A DNA stretch of 64,000 bases from Scleroderma bovista (lineage: Eukaryota; Basidiomycota; Agaricomycetes; Boletales; Sclerodermataceae): contig JAYMGJ010000409.1 of assembly GCA_037178675.1 (NCBI GenBank), forward strand, positions 16,529-80,528, read 5' to 3'. The position numbers were made by a program, and so were the translations under genes. Below, piece after piece: positions 12,196-21,844 of the stretch (its first letter is position 1; every line of letters starts with the position of its first letter). The notes under the pieces are model-generated. The model was not told the DNA's origin and did not search any database. It worked only from the letters and a program-made list of their open reading frames with translations.

Positions 12196-13736
12196 TCATT
12201 CCCATACTAATTTACCTTTGTCGTCCACAGTGGCTTGCATCCCGCTACCCAGTCGTTTACCACCACCAGATCGAGACAGCTCAATGATCCGCTCACGCTC
12301 CAATTCACGTTTATGTTTGGCCAGACCTTCCAATCGTGTAGCCTCTGCCTCCGCTTTAACGGCCTTAATCATTTCTCTCTTCTTTGCATTCTGTCTCTGC
12401 TTCTTCGTCATTGTTTGTTCTGGAGTTGACTTAGTGATTTGTTGCGGGGTTGGTGTCGTTCTCTGGTTCCCTAAATTTTATAAGGTAAGGGATGCGAGAA
12501 ATGTAACAGGGAAATGGTTTACAGGAACGGCTTTTGCCTTTGACAATACCCCATCCTCCCTCGGCTTCATCTTCTCCATCGGCATCGTTTGCGGTGAGGT
12601 TACCTGCCGCAACGTCCTCATAATCTCCCCAGGTGAATCCTGGAGCCGGCATTTCACCGGCCCGAGGGATGACGCGCATAACTCGCTCGAGAGAAGGTAC
12701 ATCGGGTCTCTGCAGCATACTATTTAGATAGGATTAGTGAATCCGAACCCCCAACTGCCGACAGTTAACAAAATTGATTTCTAACTCACTCTTCTACACC
12801 CGTTCGCCTTGGTTTAGGTACGAATTTCTCAGCGAGTGTTCGACGGGTGTCCGTTCTGACTGTGGGATCGCCTGCTTCTTCCTCGGTGTTCTCTGCAACG
12901 GTTGAGTCACCGGCAGTAAACGCCCCAACGTCACTACACGTGAAGTCGGTCGCCACGACCACATTTGCATCTGCGTTCCCATCGGATTCCGGCTGTTTGA
13001 GGCGGCGTAATTCAACACGTGTCCATGAGCTATCCGTGTCGAAAGAGGGCGAAGATCGCAGCCGTGATGGTTCACATTCTAGCAGAGTAACTTGTTTCAC
13101 GGGTTTTGGCTGCGGGTGGATTTGGGGCTGGGGTATATGTTCTGAAGCTGCAAATGCACTCTTGGCTACTGCTGAGCCTGAGCGTGCGCTGGATTCCCTT
13201 GGCCCAGATTCCCCATGTTTATCCTGGTCCGCTGCGGCGACACTAGAGCCGGACGGGATAGCACTCGCCTTCGCCCTCTTTTTCTTTCCCCGTTTGGCGG
13301 CTGCTACGCCCGGCTCCTGAGAGCTGTGTTGTGTAATGGAACTTGCACTTGTACTAGCCTTTGTTTGCACCTCGAGACCGCCAGGAATAATTTGTGAAAA
13401 TGAAGTGACGACCGGATCAGCTTTACGCTCTACTTTGGAGCTGGTTGCTCCGAGCCCAGAACCTGCATCATGGAGGGGTTCAAGCTGAGAATGCTTTCCA
13501 CCCACAACTTCTCCCGCTGCATTCCTCCGATTAGGAGCACCCCGATTCTTCTTTTTGGACTTTGACCCTGTTACCCTAAATGCAGAAATGTGCTGTGGAG
13601 AGCCGGAGCTAGTAGGCTGTGGACTAGAGGTGGTTGAGTTGGAAAGGATGAACCTATCCGTCAGAAAGCCACATGTGACGGTGACAACTGCCAGGACGAG
13701 CGTCTCTGGAGTCATAAGACTCAAGAGAGAGCCCAT
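12196..13736 (-). CDS. Conserved-looking membrane-anchored basic protein, 472 aa, function unknown
   Basis: Three exons, 13736-12790, 12719-12523 and 12470-12196, give 472 codons plus stop. The N-terminus starts MGSLLSLMTPETLVLAVVTV, a single hydrophobic segment that should anchor the protein in a membrane, probably the ER. A long Ser/Lys-rich disordered middle (KSKKKNRGAP, KRGKKKRAKA) follows. The C-terminal 75 residues begin TKKQRQNAKKREMIKAVKAE, form a charged helix and end in DDKGKLVWE. Both introns keep phase, and the middle exon contributes PGFTWGDYEDVA. The arrangement of one anchor, a disordered linker and a conserved charged helical tail suggests an adaptor or ribosome/translocon-associated role, but that is only inference. 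I do not recognise a named family. Confidence 0.75.
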
Positions 13737-14033
13737 AACTTTCAACTGCGGAAGCAGATAGTCCTATAGTCCAAGAATAGTGAATAGTGAATATAGTCAG
13801 TATCCGTGAACAGTGAACACTGAATGCCGTATGCTAACTACAATCACGTGACAAAAGCATGAGTTTGCCCTAAAAAATTAACTACAATTCGTACCCAAAA
13901 ATCAATTCGTGGGTAGCATGTCAAGGAACGTTATGATGCAACAGTTATGGAAGCTATTGATTGTGTGAGCACGCAGATGTCAATTTCCATGCTTCAGTTA
14001 GCAGAATTAGGAATTTCCCCTGAATCCAGTAAA

Positions 14034-14774
14034 TACAGTCGGACCCCTCTTAACCCATACTCTTCGGGAGATATGCTAGATTATGGGTTATCAGGGGTTA
14101 TGGGGTTGGGGAGGGTGCCCCTATTATGTAATAGTCAGAGGGTTCGAAGTTGACATATTTATTGTGTCTATGGTAGTACATTACTGTACATATACATAAA
14201 AACTCTAAATAATCTATTGATGCTGGGGGCCATGTTGACATCATCATCAATGCAGGTGGCATGGTAATGGTGGTCACGTTGTCAACACAGGTGACAAGGT
14301 GGTTGTGTCAGATCCAGGTGGTGGTGGTGGTGGCTGCACCATTGACACAGGTCATCATCATCATTGTTGTTGTTGTCCAAGGGTGGTGGTCACATCATCA
14401 ATGCAAATGAGAGGGTGGTGGTGGCTGTGTCATCAATGCAAGTTGTCAGCCCATCAGTGTCATCCAAGTAGAGGTGGTCACTGATTGTCAACACAGGTAG
14501 CTGCAGGGTGGTGGTTGTGTTCATCAATGAACTTTTGAGATTGTGTGACATGACAAATTACATAATAAATAGGTCCTTATTAGGGTATATTCAGGTACAA
14601 TAGCCCCTATGTATGGGTTTTGACCCCCCCAAAAAAGTATGGGTTATGGGGTATCAGGGGTTTATGGGTTATGGGTACCAAATCACTGCAAACCAAGTTG
14701 GGAAACATGAAATTGTATGGGGTATCAGGGGTTATGGGGTTTAAGGGATATGGGTTAAGAGGGGTTCAACTGTA
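14034..14774. mobile_element. Non-autonomous TA-flanked TIR element (pogo/Tc1-mariner-like MITE), 737 bp
   Basis: The left end (from 14036) reads CAGTCGGACCCCTCTTAACC. The reverse complement of the right end (to 14772) reads CAGTTGAACCCCTCTTAACC. Over 24 bases the ends match at 22. Both ends are flanked by TA (14034-14035 and 14773-14774), the target duplicated by Tc1/mariner/pogo elements, and CAGT-type ends with ACCCC are typical of the pogo/Tigger branch. Just inside both ends lie copies of GGGGTATCAGGGGTTATGGG-like blocks. The centre is a GGTGG/CATCA minisatellite. No transposase frame is present, so it would need a helper elsewhere. Confidence 0.8.
14220..14540. repeat. Imperfect GGTGG/CATCA minisatellite inside the TIR element
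   Basis: Imperfect units of the form GGTGGTGGTGGCTGTGTCAT, spaced by ATCAATGCA and CAACACAGGT motifs, recur across this interval, with ATC and TTG triplet runs. It has no coding value and forms the core of the element at 14036-14772. Confidence 0.6.
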
Positions 14775-15183
14775 GCTAGTATAACAATCAATCATTGGTT
14801 CCATTCATTTTCACTTTCACACCAAGTAGTCTACTTACAGGAGGATGACTGCTAGCAATTAGGAGAAACGCGTAAATAGTCATAAACAGCAATGAGGAGA
14901 CATCCCATTTTTATTCCACAAATGAAAGTAGGTAGATTTTATTCAGCCAAGTCAATTTACATACATTTTATACAAAACGATAATGCTCCGAAAGCAGGAA
15001 GAACAAGTAACTTGAGCGAATGGACCAGGGATGACAGGGGAAAGGATAGCATTCGGAATAATACGACAATAACATAGAGACGGTTATTACATTGCATGGG
15101 GTTGTAGGCAGAAAGATCGTGGTTGCAATCATGAAGGGAACAAAACGAGACACATACGCGCCAGAAGAGGAAGCATCAACATT

Positions 15184-17640
15184 TCATGACAGTTCTGAAT
15201 ATGCTGAAAGTCGAAGACTGTCGGACATGAGCTCACCAGTACTGATGTGGAGTGTGCCGCCTGCCTTATCACTGCGTGCAAGGAGAGCGTCCCAAATGTC
15301 CGCCTTCTCGCGCTCGGTGAGCGGGGATCGGCGCCGTGCGTCGAGTTGACGGAAGGTCACCTGGGTACGGACATGGTGGTGGTTCGGAGATCCGCGCTGA
15401 GGAGTTGTGGCGTGCGGATGATTCCTGGCGTCAGAATCACGGTCCCCTTCGGGTTTTAGGGTGGACTGTGAAGGGAAACTAGGCACCAAACCATTTGAAG
15501 TGCGCAGCTTACCCCGCGAATGGCGAGGGGGAGGGGACAATGCTACACCACCCTCAACTAGAAGGGTATGGCCCGAGAGAGTCGTGGAAGATTCCCCTGT
15601 GCTACCCCCAGATGATGGCGAGCGCAGAGGCAAATCCAAATCAGGGGTGTTTCTGACGCCAGGCGGAAGCGAAGCTGAACGACGGCGGGGAGAACGCGGC
15701 GTCTCATTTCCCTCTGAACAGATATCGTCGCCTAGCCGGAGTTGCTCTGACGGAGGGATGATATGTAAGCCTGGCAGTTTAGGCTCGCCGTACGACGAAA
15801 TAGAGGACCTCGGAGAGTGTGCTCTCTGGAAGAATTGGGCAGAGGCGACGTCAGAGGAATAGGGCGAAGAAGACGTGGTAGTCACGCTGGGTCGAGCTTT
15901 ATGTTGCTTTTCAAGGGATGATGACCTCTTACGAGAGGGAGGCCAAGGTCGTGCAGCAATATCCGCAACCTGGGTAGGATGATCCGTATACTTCGCTCGA
16001 TCCAAGAGTTCCTTAGGGATTGCAGGTACAGGGGGGACTGCCTTCTCCTTGTCATGGAAACGCTCGCGCAAGCTACCGGTGCTGATATGTTTCACAAGTT
16101 TCCATACTTTTCCACCTCCAGATTCTTTGACATCCGCCTTGTCAGCGCTTGGATCGGTGTGAGACCGTTCACGCCCAGTAGCTTGACCTGCCCATACTTC
16201 TTCTCGAGTGCTAAACTCACTCATCCCATCCATTGATCGCCCCGTGAACCTCCCCCTCTCTTTCGACCGCCCCCGGGACCACTCCTGCAAACTTGGCCTA
16301 CCCTTGGTGTGTCCTATTTTGGGGCTCGACTGTGACAAAAAAATTTCTGATGTTACAATACCACCTGTTACTTTCTTCCAGCGAGCAGACACCTTTCGAC
16401 TAAGACTACGACGATGGGCACCCGGCCGTGTGTCCGAGGAAGGCGAATCTGCAAGTACATGACATTTCTGAGCTGTCCAGGGGTTACTAAGTCCATCTCC
16501 AGTAATGGACTGCCCTGTGGAAGCTCCGAAGATAGGGTGATATGGAGGTGTTTGCCAAGCCGATCCATTACCAAGATGGTTCGTGTTTTCATGCATGGTA
16601 TGGGGTGGCGATGGAAGAGGTGGGATATCATGAGCGTCGAACGAAGACCGCTTCTTCGGTGTCGCCGACGTCATCTCGTCATGTTTGTCTTTCACAGATT
16701 TGGCTGAGCCACTTGGCCGGCGCCTCAAAACATTCCGGGGTTTATCATCCCGTCCACGTACGGCAGAAGTGACCTTACACTCGGGTGAATCACGGCTCTG
16801 AAGTCTTGTGAGAGGTGAAAATGACGAGAACGATCCAGACCCTTTCACAGCCTCACCGGACTGTTGGTCTATCAAGGCACTAGTCTGAAGTGGACTAGAG
16901 GGACATGCAGCAACGTCCAAATCTGGCGGGCGCGACTTTCGAGGCACGCATTGCACAGGCGACGGTCCCTCCGAGTCCGATGGCGTCGAATAAAGGGAGT
17001 GACGGGAGGGCGAAGGCTGGGCAGGCTTGGATAGTAGTGTTTTTATGCCCATCGTGAGCCGCGAGATGTCGTACAAATTCCCCTGCATCTGTTTTTGCGA
17101 TAGTCCGGTATCGTCGGCACCAAACGGATGGGAATGGGGGTGTGGAGCAGTTGACGGTCGAGACCGACCAACGTGTCTGCTTGGGGTGTGAAGAGGAAAC
17201 TGGATATCCGAGTCTGTAGTCGATCGGGAGCGAGGCGTCGATGGATAAGAAGACTGAGACGGACTGAGCGGGCTTTGACAGTTGGATGGCTGTGAGTATG
17301 CTGCTGGGTATGGTCCATGCTCAACCAGATACTGTGCATCTGTCAAAGGTGACACCAATGGAGAGCATGGTTGCGAAGACGGAAGCCATTTACCCGTAGC
17401 CAAAGAAGCGGAAGCTGACGGGCTCGATGGGCTAGAATTAATGCTTGTCATTGTGAGACCGACGGGGTGGGAAAGTACGGTGTGCAAAGAATGGAACGAT
17501 GCGTTATGCCCTGGAAAATATGGTCGTTGTACAGGGGGCGATGGAGTTGAATTGCGAGAAGTATTTTCTTCCAGGGAATCGTCATGGGTAGAGCGTGTCG
17601 CACTGCGTTTCCGTGCGCCTGCATACCGAACTGAAAACAT
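15184..17640 (-). CDS. Ser/Pro-rich disordered protein, 818 aa, single exon, function unknown
   Basis: One uninterrupted frame runs from the ATG at 17640 to the stop at 15184-15186. It is unusually long for a neighbourhood where most genes have an intron every 100-200 bases. The N-terminus (MFSVRYAGARKRSATRSTHD) is basic. Most of the chain is Ser/Pro/Arg-rich with many possible kinase sites. Two denser segments stand out: ARWKKVTGGIVTSEIFLSQ (about residues 420-440) and KVWKLVKHISTGSLRERFHD (about 510-530), probably short interaction motifs. The C-terminus has an ordered segment around LTEREKADIWDALLARSDKA. I do not recognise a named family; similar Ser-rich scaffold-type proteins are common in Agaricomycetes. 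It shares a 1.2-kb divergent upstream region with TYR1. Confidence 0.8.
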   Translation of the reverse strand: MFSVRYAGARKRSATRSTHDDSLEENTSRNSTPSPPVQRPYFPGHNASFHSLHTVLSHPVGLTMTSINSSPSSPSASASLATGKWLPSSQPCSPLVSPLTDAQYLVEHGPYPAAYSQPSNCQSPLSPSQSSYPSTPRSRSTTDSDIQFPLHTPSRHVGRSRPSTAPHPHSHPFGADDTGLSQKQMQGNLYDISRLTMGIKTLLSKPAQPSPSRHSLYSTPSDSEGPSPVQCVPRKSRPPDLDVAACPSSPLQTSALIDQQSGEAVKGSGSFSSFSPLTRLQSRDSPECKVTSAVRGRDDKPRNVLRRRPSGSAKSVKDKHDEMTSATPKKRSSFDAHDIPPLPSPPHTMHENTNHLGNGSAWQTPPYHPIFGASTGQSITGDGLSNPWTAQKCHVLADSPSSDTRPGAHRRSLSRKVSARWKKVTGGIVTSEIFLSQSSPKIGHTKGRPSLQEWSRGRSKERGRFTGRSMDGMSEFSTREEVWAGQATGRERSHTDPSADKADVKESGGGKVWKLVKHISTGSLRERFHDKEKAVPPVPAIPKELLDRAKYTDHPTQVADIAARPWPPSRKRSSSLEKQHKARPSVTTTSSSPYSSDVASAQFFQRAHSPRSSISSYGEPKLPGLHIIPPSEQLRLGDDICSEGNETPRSPRRRSASLPPGVRNTPDLDLPLRSPSSGGSTGESSTTLSGHTLLVEGGVALSPPPRHSRGKLRTSNGLVPSFPSQSTLKPEGDRDSDARNHPHATTPQRGSPNHHHVRTQVTFRQLDARRRSPLTEREKADIWDALLARSDKAGGTLHISTGELMSDSLRLSAYSELS

Positions 17641-18817
17641 AATAATCTAGCCTTTCTGGTCAGTGGCAACGACGATGACAAAGCGGAGTTAGCACGGACA
17701 GACTAGGTTAGACCTAATGAGAGATCTGAGATGGGAGAGCTTCTTGGTTGTGGTTGGCTACCAATAGCCTATAGACCAGAGGTTATCAGAAGATCAGCGA
17801 ATGTGGTACGTGGGACGGGAACCCACATTCTCTTCCAACGCAAGTTGGTGTGAAGAAAAGTAGCCAGCTCCCGGATACTTTTCGCTTGTTGCCCTCTCCA
17901 AATATGAATATGCAGAGAAAATTGAAATACACCGGAACTCCCAGGGATCCAAAATAGACCTAATTCCGACGATCTGACTGGCCCAAGACAAGAGTGGAGT
18001 AAGTTCTGGGAAGGGAAATCCAAGGAGGGAGAAAGGAAAGAGGGTGCGGGTCAAGTCTTAAGCGCGTTGATTCCTTGAAGGACGGTGATGCAAAAGAGCG
18101 TCTTGTGAAAAAGAACGTGGGATAGGCAACCTTTTTGGGCTCAGAGTATGCTGGATGGAAGGTGTGACTATCAGTGCTCCACGGTGGCCGTTGAAGCTCA
18201 CCTCTGCATACACCTCGAAGATGGAATGAAAGGTTCCTTGAAGAAAGAAAACTTGTTCAGCACCTTGACGACGTGGATGAAGGTGTCAGAGCTGGGAAGT
18301 GACTGAAGAAGGGAGACGAAAGCGAGTGGGGAACCATGTGACAACGCAACTTACGGAGATAACTTAGCAATGGTGACCGGGGCTCCTAAGCGCCAACAAG
18401 TGGGCGAGGGACGTACTAACGTCACTAGTCACCTGTCAAAAACTGAAACTGGCACGAGAGAGTAGTGTGTCAATGATGGAGGCTACAAGGCGGACTCAGC
18501 CAGTTGGTCGTCGTCGAGACGAGAGAGAGAAAGAAGAAAAAGCGCTACTTGAAGATTCCTGTGTCTTTCCCTCTGACAAGCCCGTCGATCAAATTATAAC
18601 ACCTGCATGGGGTTACTAATCATGGTTACGTCAGCTCCCTCCCCCTAACATCCTCAGCTGTGTTGCTAGTCTGGCGCACAGTGACTTGTCGAGAGACCAG
18701 CGGGCTTTAAGAATGTGCGGTCGTTGAGATGCTAACTTTTCTATCTCTGCGTCTCCCATATTTCATTCCCGCATCACCATCGTTCTCGCCTCCCACGCTT
18801 TCCCTGTCCTCCCAATC
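17641..18817. promoter_or_regulatory. Divergent upstream region of the 818-aa gene and TYR1
   Basis: The region is 1.18 kb between two divergent starts. The pyrimidine-rich tract just before 18818 fits a TYR1 leader. The rest is without recognisable sites. Small frames inside are probably upstream ORFs or chance. Confidence 0.4.
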
Positions 18818-20491
18818 ATGATTTCTGCCAACGTCAGCCCAAGCGACCCGACAGAGCAGCAACCAACCATCGGTCTCATTGGCATGGGTGCCATGGGCTC
18901 TATGTACGCCAAGCATCTTTCGGATGCTGGCTGGAACAAGTACCTCCGCGGATCGATAACCCCTTCAAAAACTGACAAATCCATTCAACAACAGGATAAG
19001 CGTCTGTGATCGCCCGGAGAAATTCGAGTCCCTCAAAGAAGCCTATAAAGGTAGCCCCACGATCGTGTACTTATTCTCTCCCATGTGTTCACATGTCCCC
19101 AGATGTAGCAGGCATCACAGTCCACCTTGATGGCCATGCCGTTTCGAGGATGTCTGATTTCATCATGTACTCCGTGGAAGCAGAGTACATCGATAAAGTC
19201 GTTGCCCAGTATGGTCCATGTAAGCCAAATTCAATGAAATCACCCGGTCGTTCAATGACTCCTTTCTGTTTGCGATAATGATGTGCTGCCTTGGGAACCG
19301 CGCTCTTTCGGAACGCTGGACCTAGCAACCAAATTAGGCGCCGTGGTAGCTGGCCAAACTTCAGTCAAAGCACCAGAGAAAGAGGCATTTGAGAAATATC
19401 TCCCACCCGATGTCCACATCGTCTCATTGCATTCCATGCATGGCCCCACTGTTTCGCCTGTAGGACAGCCATTGGTGCGTTTATCGTTGATTCGCTTCTC
19501 CTGGATACCGGTGACATAAACCAGGTTGTCATCCAACATCGGGCTCCCGACGAGTGTCTGCATTTCGTAGAAAGCATTTTCCGCTGCTTCCGCCCGAGAT
19601 TTGTATATCTCACGTACGAAGATCATGATCTTGTGACGGCAAATGTTCAGGCTGTCACCCACGCTGCCTTCCTCACGTAGGTCCTCATTCAGAACTCAAC
19701 ACATTTTTATGCATCCGATTTGTAGCATGGGTACAGCATGGGCAGCACGCCGCTCCTATCCCTGGGAACGAAACCAATACCTCGGCGGTATTGAGACCGT
19801 CAAGGTCAATATCATGCTCCGTATCTATGCCAATAAGTGGCATGTCTACGCTGGGCTTGCAATTCTCAATCCATCTGCCAAAGTCCAGATTGACACGTAC
19901 TCCTCAAGTGCAACCGAACTTTTCAAGCTGATGCTCGCGGGTGATGCCGAGGCACTCCGTGAGCGTGTGTACGCCGCACGCGAGAAAGTTTTTGGAATTC
20001 GGGCGGGCGAAGAAGGTGGTGCCAATACCATTTTCCTCACTGAGGACGTTCTCGACCAGTTTACAATCGGCGGCCGGCCCGCCTCACCAACTGGGATGGG
20101 TACTTCCAATACCAATTCCCATTTATCTCTACTGGCGATGGTGGATTGTTGGGCACGGCTGTCCATCCAACCATTTGACCACCTGCAGCTTGCCGCAACG
20201 CCAGTGTTCCGCATGTGGATTGGCGTTGCCGAGTATCTCTTCCGTTCCACTCAACGACTAGACGCGGCGATTCATACCGCTGTGCATGACGTGACATACC
20301 GCTCAGATGATTTGGAATTTGTGATCGGGGCTCGTGGTTGGAGTCAGTGCGTCGCTTTTGGCGACTTTCAGTTGTATAAGGAGCGATTCGAGAAGACAGC
20401 ATCATTCTTTGAGGCCAGGTTTGAGGAGGCGAACAAGCTAGGTGGGGCAATGATCAAGGCGATACTGGAGAGCAACAGCGCGACAAAGTAG
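18818..20491 (+). CDS. TYR1: Prephenate dehydrogenase (NADP+), 453 aa
   Basis: Six exons (18818-18939, 18995-19050, 19103-19219, 19326-19474, 19525-19676, 19726-20491) give 453 residues, within one residue of the yeast Tyr1 length I remember. The dinucleotide-binding loop GLIGMGAMGSMYAKHLSDAG opens the protein. Family signatures follow: GQTSVKAPEKEAFEKYLP, HSMHGPTVSPVGQPL, QAVTHAAF, YANKWHVYAGLAILNPSA, NSHLSLLAMVDCW and DDLEFVIGARGWS. The enzyme oxidatively decarboxylates prephenate to 4-hydroxyphenylpyruvate in cytosolic tyrosine synthesis. The third intron is 106 nt, twice the usual size here. No ACT regulatory domain is evident, as expected of the fungal type. The start was chosen by the preceding pyrimidine-rich leader and by the distance to the Rossmann loop. 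Confidence 0.95.
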
Positions 20492-20564
20492 TGGCGAGGT
20501 TTGATTGGATCCTTGTTCTGGATGACCAACTCCTCATGCACCATGTGACATGTGTCGCCAAGCG

Positions 20565-21401
20565 TAAGTAGTACTACTATCGCCTACCAGATACTTGGCC
20601 TCCCGGATACTTGGCCAATTTCTAAAAACCAAACTATTTCCCTAGTAATAAATTTTCTGTACAGCCACAATTCATGATAAATGCACTCTTAAACCCCACA
20701 AAGTTGAATGACATGAATCCATGAAGTATTCGTTGAGATAGAAAAAACCGCGTGACGACAAGTAGAAATCACGCTGTGATGGCCATGCCGAGTACAGCCG
20801 AAGCGGAGCATGAATTCAGCCCAAGGACACAACCACGACTCTCTTGAAGAACATCAAGGCACAAATGGCCGAAAATCCCGCTCTCGCTCTGAATCCTCGA
20901 CTTTCCGCACTGTTTGGAGAAGCCCACCGTGTAGCAAACGCGCCACAGCCACTCCACTCCAGCCAATGCAGCACGACACTGAGTCAAACCCAGTAAGCTG
21001 GTCCGAGTCATGCAAGGCCATCAACTATTTATGCTCAACCTTTCGTTCCGAATGGTAGTGAGCAGCCACCCCAATTATTTTCACAGGTGCCCGGTGCCCG
21101 GTGCCGCACATCGCTCACCCTCCTCCATATGTATCACGAATGGCTCTACCCTCCCACCCACATACGTGCACAGCCTCCTTATATCTTTGCATCAACCTAA
21201 TAGTCACTTATTCGGTACTGCACATTGATATCTAGCATCGCATTACTTCTTACTGCAACATAATACAAATTGATTGACCTCTATAGTGCACTGAGCGGAC
21301 TTCAAAATTCTAGGATGTGACAATATGCTACTTTCTGTGACATTTTGTGACGACCAAGTATCTGGGGAGGCCAAGTATCTGGTAGGCGATAGTAAGTAGT
21401 A
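20565..21401. mobile_element. Non-autonomous TIR element with 9-bp flanking direct repeat (MULE/hAT-like), about 0.82 kb
   Basis: The left end from 20577 and the reverse complement of the right end to 21392 share 28 identical bases beginning CTATCGCCTACCAGATACTT. After a one-base slip they continue with a second GATACTTGG. The motif GATACTTGGCC thus occurs twice within each terminus, as duplicated transposase-binding sites would. The 9-mer TAAGTAGTA flanks the element at 20565-20573 and 21393-21401, which fits a Mutator-type target duplication. If only the TA next to each end is counted, a Tc1-like reading is also possible. The interior has no transposase. Confidence 0.75.
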
Positions 21402-21694
21402 AAAGTGTACACTGCTCGTAAACAAGGTTCCCGCACAACCGTGACGTTGTACTGACCCCCTTTTTTTCCAGATCCAGATCGTGACTTTTCGCACCATCAT
21501 CATCAACATCGGACTATTCTGTTTATTGCACGCATCGTGTCCCCGCTGGGGTTACTCCATAAGACCCTCATACCTAGATGACCTACAAATACTCGCTATA
21601 TAGTACCCTTTCTCTCTAAATACGTTACTCTCCTACGGCCCTGTGGCACCGCGTCTTAGCACTTTTTGTTTGCTTGCAGCGGGATATAAATTTA

Positions 21695-21698
<4 letters not shown>

Positions 21699-21738
<40 letters not shown>
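21699..21738. repeat. (TC)20 microsatellite
   Basis: Forty uninterrupted bases of alternating T and C, directly followed by GTAAACAAGGT. Confidence 0.98.
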
Positions 21739-21741
<3 letters not shown>

Positions 21742-21844
21742 AACAAGGTGCCTCTGTCGTCGTACGTAACGGCCCTGTACTAGTATGTAATGCAAACAAC
21801 GTTCGGGGCGTGATTCTGGTCGTGCATTTGTCCACCTTCAGCCT

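Larger units (their letters stand above)
13737..15183. other. Intergenic region holding a TIR element
   Basis: About half of this interval is the 737-bp inverted-repeat element at 14036-14772 (separate entry). The flanks (13737-14035 and 14773-15183) show nothing I can name. The left flank should carry the promoter of the membrane-anchored protein gene, and the right flank the 3' end of the 818-residue gene. Confidence 0.5.
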
